Source of the DNA: Brugia malayi
Lineage: Eukaryota > Nematoda > Chromadorea > Rhabditida > Onchocercidae
Direction of reading: 5' to 3'
DNA length: 64,000 bases
Assembly: GCF_000002995.4 (NCBI RefSeq)
Contig: NW_025062476.1
Location: 4,645,001-4,709,000 of the forward strand
Shown here: positions 53,311 through 64,000 of the stretch, piece after piece
Position numbering within the stretch: the first letter of the stretch is position 1
How the letters are laid out: each line of letters begins with the position of its first letter
Notes under the pieces: model-generated
Database searches by the model: none
What the model saw: only the letters and a program-made list of their open reading frames with translations
Told to the model about the DNA's origin: nothing
Made by a program: the position numbers and the translations under genes

Positions 53311-54681
53311 TTAACCTCGACCAACTATCATTCCCATTATTACGTCAGGCATTCTAAAAGGAGAAAGAAGAATGGAAATTATTTTCTACGAGAAAACTGT
53401 AACCATTGCTAGAACAAAACTTTCGGAAAAAAGTCATGAGTTCATTTCAATCTATTTTGTACCATAAATAAGACAAAGACACATGAAATAATCAAAAATA
53501 TCCAGTGAATAATATGAGGACTATTAGCATAACCGGGCATAACCGGGGTTCAGTCTTTTGATGCAATCAGTATCGATTAAATTACCGGAATAAAATAGAG
53601 AGAAGTTGCTGGAACTATAGACAACCTGGAGTGCTTTCAAGATGTCTTAACACGACTTCCGAACATTCTTTCTATTTTCAGAGTGGAATTTTTATTCTAT
53701 TAATGTCTTAGCTTTAAACTTTAAATTGCAATGCACTGAATATTGGGAAAAAAACACTGAAAATGAATCAAGAACATAACGAACTGTAGATGGAGATTTT
53801 CAAATAATGAATTTCAAGAAGAAAAATATGGTAATTCTAATCAGGATGAAGTACTTACCGACTTATCAAAGTATCTTCGAAACGGCTTTTCTCAGCAATT
53901 TCATTTTGATCGCTATCATCAATTACGCCAATTTTGCAAAGTGATTCCGGTTCTGGTGAAAGCAGGCGACTATCTACATTTGATAACATGACTGCATCTT
54001 CGTATGATAAAGCGTCACCATCTGCCAAGTTTGGTAATAATCTAAAATTATATTATACACTGCCAAAATATACATTCTATAGTTCAAAATCTGTATAAAG
54101 TGTTAGCCAGATATTTTTCAAAGTCCATTATGCTAAATTCCAATAGTTAAAATAACATTATAACTTACTTCAATCGTAAACTTTTGTGGAAAGCCATTTC
54201 TTCCCAGCTCAGATAGCCTTTCGCTTTTGATTCTGTATCTTTCTCGACTTCCAAGCGACATGTTTGTTCTAAAGAAAAGCAAAAATCATAAGTGATTGTC
54301 GGACACCAATTGCTTAAATATATAACTGTAGTAAAGGTTACACACTAAGTCAATTCATTTTGAATGTAAAGATGTCTTATTTAACTGTTTCATTGTAATA
54401 TCCAAAATAACCACACAGAATATTCATCTGGCAAAAAAACAAAAAGATAAGTTAATAACTGATTTGTATATACCCTTATATTTTACGTATTCATCCCAAG
54501 TTTTCTTCGAAACCTGCGCACGTCGTACTGACTTAGAGTGAAATTCCCATAAAGCATCGTCTTCAAACTGTTCCACAATTGAAATCACTCGAGTATTATC
54601 TACTTCGGTAGCTCGGATTACTCCTACTACGCTGAGTAGCACCACTTGCAGTTGTAAATATGGCACAATTAAACGATTCAT
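53311..54681 (-). CDS. Small secreted protein of unknown family, 177 aa, neuropeptide-precursor-like end
   Basis: I do not recognise the family. Four exons (minus strand): 54681-54474, 54268-54169, 54041-53859, 53353-53311; 534 nt with all phases consistent and consensus donors (GTAAGT twice). Residues 1-24 form a good signal peptide (MNRLIVPYLQLQVVLLSVVG). The rest is acidic and hydrophilic, with two cysteines (in EQTCRLEV and ESLCKIGV) and dibasic or monobasic sites (SVRRAQ, LISRMP). The last exon encodes RMPDVIMGMIVGRG then TAA. Gly-Arg before the end, behind a preceding Arg, looks like an amidation/processing site of a peptide hormone precursor. That reading is inference. The last exon is short (43 nt) and could be wrong, although its acceptor (CTCCTTTTAG) is good. 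No transmembrane segment other than the leader. Confidence 0.65.
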
Positions 54682-55574
54682 TAATAAAAACCAATGATTC
54701 TTTATTGATATAAGATTTCTAAGTTACTGATAACTTGTCATGCCTTAACAGTAGAATCGCAGTTGTTACTTCTTATCAGTTTCAATCCATTGTATAGCGC
54801 TACTCATTAATTTGAAGAAGTAATGCAAACTATTTCAGAATGGCGATCATCTCCGGAATCAATGCATACTGAGAGAATCCGTTCCGTTACTTTCTTCTGA
54901 TTCCACATTATCCATTTCAAATTTAATTATTATATCAGTTATTATAATATCAGTAATGCATGAGAATTTTTGGTGTGAAACATTAATTTCTTAAGTTCTA
55001 TTCAATTCTGAAAAGACGGAAAACATTAATTTCCATAAAATTAAAATTATGACTATAAACAGCGCAACTATTCGATGTATATAATAACAAATGACACTAC
55101 AACAATACTACTAAATGTTTCGCTGATCCCAAGCACAACTATTGAAATGATAGTTTAAATAACAGTCATTTAAACAAAACAAATTTTGAATCAGATAACT
55201 TGGCCAGACTGTCACTCATAGCAGAAATGACATCACCGCCCAGCCTAACCAATGTCTCGGGTAGCAACGATAGCCCTACCCTTCTGTGCCCCTTCATCCT
55301 TCCCCGATCGATTTAATAGCACTTCGACAAGATGCAGAAAGTGTGAAGAGATAGATAGATGTGCATACGGAAAGAAGTAAAGGAAAAAGATAGAGATATG
55401 GGAGGGTGAAACGAGTGCGTTATGCTTGATTCACACGTGACGTAGGTGTTCATTGACTTACGGATTTATGCTGTCACAGATAACCGTTGAGAAAGTCTCA
55501 GTCAGATTCCACGTACGTTTTTAATTATTTCTTGCAGTGTAATGACGCAATATACGAAAGCAGGAAGGAATGTT

Positions 55575-55684
55575 GTGACCTGTTCTATTGAATGAAGTGG
55601 GTAAGTAAGTGACCTGTTCTATTGAATGAAGTGGGTAAGTAAGTGACCTGTTCTATTGAATGAAGTGGGTAAGTAAGTGACCTG
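55575..55684. repeat. Tandem repeat, 34-bp unit, three perfect copies plus a partial fourth
   Basis: The unit begins GTGACCTGTTCTATTG and ends GGGTAAGTAA. Three identical copies run from 55575 to 55676, followed by GTGACCTG. No coding context. Confidence 0.95.
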
Positions 55685-55988
55685 CTAATCGACTGTTAAT
55701 CAACTTTATTAAAGGTTAACCATGCATGTGCTGCAGTACGATATTTGCATGCATCCGCGAATAAAACTTTCACATCAGAATAAAACTCAGTTCGTAAGTT
55801 CGAAATCTTGCTGGAACTCAATATCGCTTCACATCTTATTCACTGTTTTGTTCAAATTTATTAGAATGTTTTGAGTCATTCATTCTCGAGATATGCTATT
55901 CACCATTCAGCAAACTTTTAAATGATCTTAAATAATCTTTAAGTGATCTAAAAAAGGAAGGAATTGTTCTATTTCAGAAGAATAAATC

Positions 55989-56057
55989 TGGTGTTGTTGG
56001 CGCTAATGTGAGAGATATTATTGGCACAATATCACATTAGCGCCGATGCTCATCAGC
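55989..56057. other. Imperfect 69-nt hairpin, microRNA-precursor-like
   Basis: GGCGCTAATGTGA (55999-56011) is perfectly inverted at 56032-56044 (TCACATTAGCGCC). After a 4-nt bulge (GAGA), TATT pairs with AATA, leaving an 8-nt loop. Beyond an internal loop at the base, CTGGTG pairs with CATCAG. In all about 23 base pairs fold into 69 nt. It could equally be a transposon remnant or DNA-level palindrome. Confidence 0.45.
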
Positions 56058-58311
56058 TTTGTTTTTATGTGTTTTTTTTTTTTTTGTTAGCTTAGGTTGT
56101 TAAAACACAAATTACTGTTTTTTTTTTTTTTTTTCATTAGGACATATCACTGCTTATTTTGACAGTTCAATTTTTGTTTATTAAATTGTTTTCAAGTAAT
56201 CTAAAGGAAAAAAATTTGCTATCAAGAATAAAAGAGTTCAATCATGTAGATGTGATTAGAGATCTGAGACCTATAAGATCTTGGCGTGAACCAGACGTTG
56301 GTTGCTGGTTCACGTACGTTGGTACATGTAGTGGCAGCACTAATATTCTGTTCAAAAATATTTCTCCATTTTTTTAACTTCTGCTATTGTGAGAGATATA
56401 TTGAACTTCAACACTTTAGAATATTTTCAAAAATGACCGAAATACTGTCTTATAATATGATTGAAAAACGTAGCCTTGAAACTTCTGTTACTTTTTTTTT
56501 TGATTTTTGAAATTTTCTTCGCCAAAGAATCTAACAGAATTTCATAGGATTTATTTCATCATAAAAACTTCACGACGAAAAAAAAGTAAAAATTATTGGT
56601 AAAACAATTAAAAGGGCAAAAAAAAAGATGCAGCAAAGTATGTTAAGAAATTGCATATATAAAAGGACAGAATATTCAACCAAAAAAAAAAAAATGAAAA
56701 AACATCATAAATTGGTCCATTTCTATACCTTTTTCCAAGATTTCAAAATAAAATTTAATGAATTAATTGATAATAAAATTAAAAAAAGAAAACCAAATTG
56801 TGACAATAATACCTTTCTTGGATTGAGTCTTAGCATTACAAATCTATCTGAAAGCAATACAGCTTATCACAGAGTTAATCCACAATGATTTAAACTTATT
56901 CAAATTCATTTTAAAGAGAGAAGCAACTGATGATTGATTAGATAGAACACATATTCATTAATATAAATTAAAGTCCACAAATTAACACATTGATATTAAA
57001 CCATCAACAAATGATACAATAAACTGATACAAAAGAAAATAGAATTTTTGTTTCTTAAAACTTTTAAAGCATTTCAATCAATGACTGACACTGAGAAGCA
57101 TAAGTACCTTGGAAATAACAAATGAGAAATGAACATTGAAGCAGTAGTAGAAGTGGACAAAGAAATTTACAATACGATGATTCTCAATTAGTTTACTTTA
57201 ATAGAAATAATTAAATCACTTAAATACTGTTTCAATCTCAAGAGCTGTCCATAACATTAAACTAAAACAAACAAACAAACAAACAAAAAAAAAAAAAAAA
57301 AAAAAAAAACGAAATATTATAAAATCACAGATACTAACAATCCCATTCCTAATTTTCTCATTCAAAATTTATTTCTGCTTATTATTCAAAGCATTTATTA
57401 CCATATGCATTAAAAATGATTCAAAATGATCCAAACGTAAACAAAAATATATTTATCTTTTCGCTAATATTATTTAATCATTTTTGATTCATTTTTTAAC
57501 ATATAATTGGATTTTATTATTACAAGCATTGAAAATGTTCAAATCTTCCAATCAACATTGCTTTTAGTTGTAAAATTTTTTGTATTTCAACATTTTTGAT
57601 TTTTGAAACTTGTATAATTTTTGAAATGAAAGATTTCAAAGTTTTGTGTTCATTATTCCGCAAAAGTTTGGAGCAATTTACAAAAGATCTAATTCTGTTT
57701 CAATGATTTTGTTATTTGGTAAAAAAAAAAAACAGGGAATCAACCGAATATATTTTAAATTAATTCCTTGTTTAATATCAATGTTACTTATTACAATTCT
57801 ATCAAATAATAGTTAACAAAACAAAAAAAGATTATCTTTAATCCTTATCATTTATCACGAAGAAATTCTCCACTGATTTTGGTAATGAAAGAGAAGAAAT
57901 AAAATTTAAAAAAGAAAAACAAAATTTAAATTTGTGTTGAAAGGAATTATTTGAAAGAAGAAATTATTTCCAAAAAATAGAATCAGTATATGAGAAAGCA
58001 AAATTTATTTGAGGACAAAACATATAATAGAAAATATCAGTATGTACTAGCTGCTTCCAACCAATCGTCATGAAAATAATATCACTGAAAATGTTTAATT
58101 TTTGAATTTTTTTTTTAAAAAATTTAATTGTTGATCTTTCAGATGGATATTAGGCGGAGTACTTCAAACAAAGACAATGATCAAAAATAGAGTACAAATT
58201 TTTAAAAATTTTCCATAACTTCATAAGTTAATTATACGAAATTAATTAATTTAATGGTTTAATAGAGAAAAACAATTGTCACAGAAGTGAAAAAAAAAAA
58301 AAAAAAACTAC

Positions 58312-62989
<4,678 letters not shown>

Positions 62990-64000
62990 CTAAAAATTAA
63001 CATTTGTAATTCATAAAAATGCTAAGAATCATAACTTTAATTTCTTGGCATTTTGTTTGTGTCAAAAACTTGTGAGAAAAAAAAAATTCTACCTTATTAA
63101 AAAAATATTTTCATCAAATTTCAAAAAAATCTTTTACAAATAGTTATTAAACATTAATTTGGATGGCTTTATTTTGTTGACTATAAAAATAAATAAATAA
63201 ATTCGGTATGATTGTTTATTATCAACAATGGAAAAGAGTTCAAAGATTTTTCAACTACTTATTCCAAACAACGAATATTTACGGCTTGAATAGTATGAAA
63301 AAAACACAAATGGAAATTTCAGAGATGAATGACGACAATATGAGTAATTCAATTAAACGTAAATAAATATTTGAATGAATGAATTAAGAATATTTTTCCA
63401 GAATGTTTATACTATTTGGAAAAGAAAAAAAAAATGCAAATGTTATAGTTTAAAAATGAAATTCATAAATATAAAAAAATATCACATGTGAGCAATGAAA
63501 AAAATATGTTAAATTAAAAAAAAAGTCTTTTCAGAAGTGTGATTGATAATTTAGAAGTGTAACTGATGGCTTATCACTATTTTGTGATTAAAAAAGAAAT
63601 CCTTGCTACACTCAGTGAAACTAACATCATGTTGGAGATAACTGTGACGGAAATCAATTTCATTTAAATATCAATTTGGATTACAGACAAATGCAATCGA
63701 TGGAACACATCTGTTCTGTTGTCTAATTTGTGATACACTTTGCGCTTTTGCTTAGCAGTTCTAGCAGTTTATGAGATCTTAAGCTATCTGATAACTATTT
63801 CATGTGCTGATAAAATGGGAGCACAAAGTTCGTATTAAAAGTTTATCATTAATTAATCTAGTTCAATTACTTTCACTAATGTGAAAAATGAACTAAGAAA
63901 TTGAAAGAATAAAATGGAAAAAAAAAAACCACTTGTTTTCTTGATTATTTAAACATTGATTGATATAAATGGTTGCTTGAAAAAAAAAAAAAAAGAAATG
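62990..64000. other. Right edge; probable pde-3 upstream intron(s)
   Basis: AT-rich sequence with poly-A runs. Apart from the candidate exon at 63685-63760 nothing coding was seen. Confidence 0.4.
63685..63760 (-). CDS. pde-3: Candidate additional upstream exon of pde-3
   Basis: On the minus strand an acceptor CTGCTAG precedes an open 76-nt stretch (TAKQKRKVYHKLDNRTDVF...). It ends at a donor GTAATCC in phase 0, the phase needed to join the exon starting at 62989 (SSKPRLSS). It is basic and less AT-rich than its surroundings. There is no family evidence, since PDE3 N-termini are poorly conserved. Confidence 0.3.

Larger units (their letters stand above)
54682..58311. other. Region between the secreted-protein gene and the last supported pde-3 exon
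   Basis: A promoter region for the leftward secreted-protein gene probably lies at 54682-55560 (GC-richer around 55200-55450). Then come a 34-bp unit in three copies (55575-55684), a long imperfect hairpin (55989-56057), a smaller hairpin (56285-56314) and AT-rich DNA. The final exon of pde-3 must lie in the right-hand part. One candidate is 56847-56836 (TTGCTTTCAG then ATA GAT TTG TAA, minus strand), but it is unproven. Confidence 0.45.

Overview
The window is nuclear DNA of a nematode. The genes are split by many introns, usually 50 to 500 bp and sometimes over 1 kb, with acceptors of the TTTCAG/TTTTAG type. Several starts sit just behind a likely trans-splice acceptor. The DNA is strongly AT-rich, with many microsatellites. 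The gene set (EFF-1/AFF-1 type fusogen, MAOC-1, ACDH-12, secreted cyclophilin, PDE-3) is nematode. The base composition and intron sizes fit a spirurid/filarial worm, but that is an inference. No bacterial or Wolbachia-like genes were seen.

Layout: (1) 58-75, a possible six-codon first exon of a leftward gene that leaves the window. (2) 1316-5051, leftward, a seven-finger C2H2 zinc-finger protein. (3) 7207-10507, rightward, a SPOP-type MATH-BTB ubiquitin-ligase adaptor. (4) 12278-16725, rightward, a very-long-chain acyl-CoA dehydrogenase (acdh-12/ACADVL/ACAD9). (5) 17737-20345, rightward, a peroxisomal enoyl-CoA hydratase 2 (maoc-1). (6) 20.3-31.4 kb, an 11-kb stretch without recognisable genes. 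(7) 31375-37169, rightward, an EFF-1/AFF-1 cell-cell fusogen with a minisatellite of about 27 copies in intron 3. (8) 40767-42614, leftward, a globin with a signal-like leader. (9) About 45891-45981, a box C/D snoRNA resembling U24. (10) 48020-48995, rightward, a secretory-pathway cyclophilin B. (11) 53311-54681, leftward, a small secreted protein of unknown family. (12) 58312-62989, leftward, a PDE3-type cyclic-nucleotide phosphodiesterase, partial at both ends of the model.

The two neighbouring fatty-acid genes act on successive kinds of step in beta-oxidation, dehydrogenation and hydration of acyl-CoA. From memory, their C. elegans counterparts (E04F6.5 and E04F6.3) lie on the same cosmid, so this pair appears to be old conserved linkage. 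The C. elegans counterparts of acdh-12, maoc-1, the fusogen and pde-3 are, as I recall, all on chromosome II. This suggests the window belongs to that ancestral linkage group.

All exon models were built by hand from reading frame, splice consensus and remembered family alignments. For the complete genes, the exon phases were checked to add up to an uninterrupted frame. The least secure parts are the first exon at 58-75, the last exon of maoc-1, the end and upstream exons of pde-3, and the weak donors noted in the entries.
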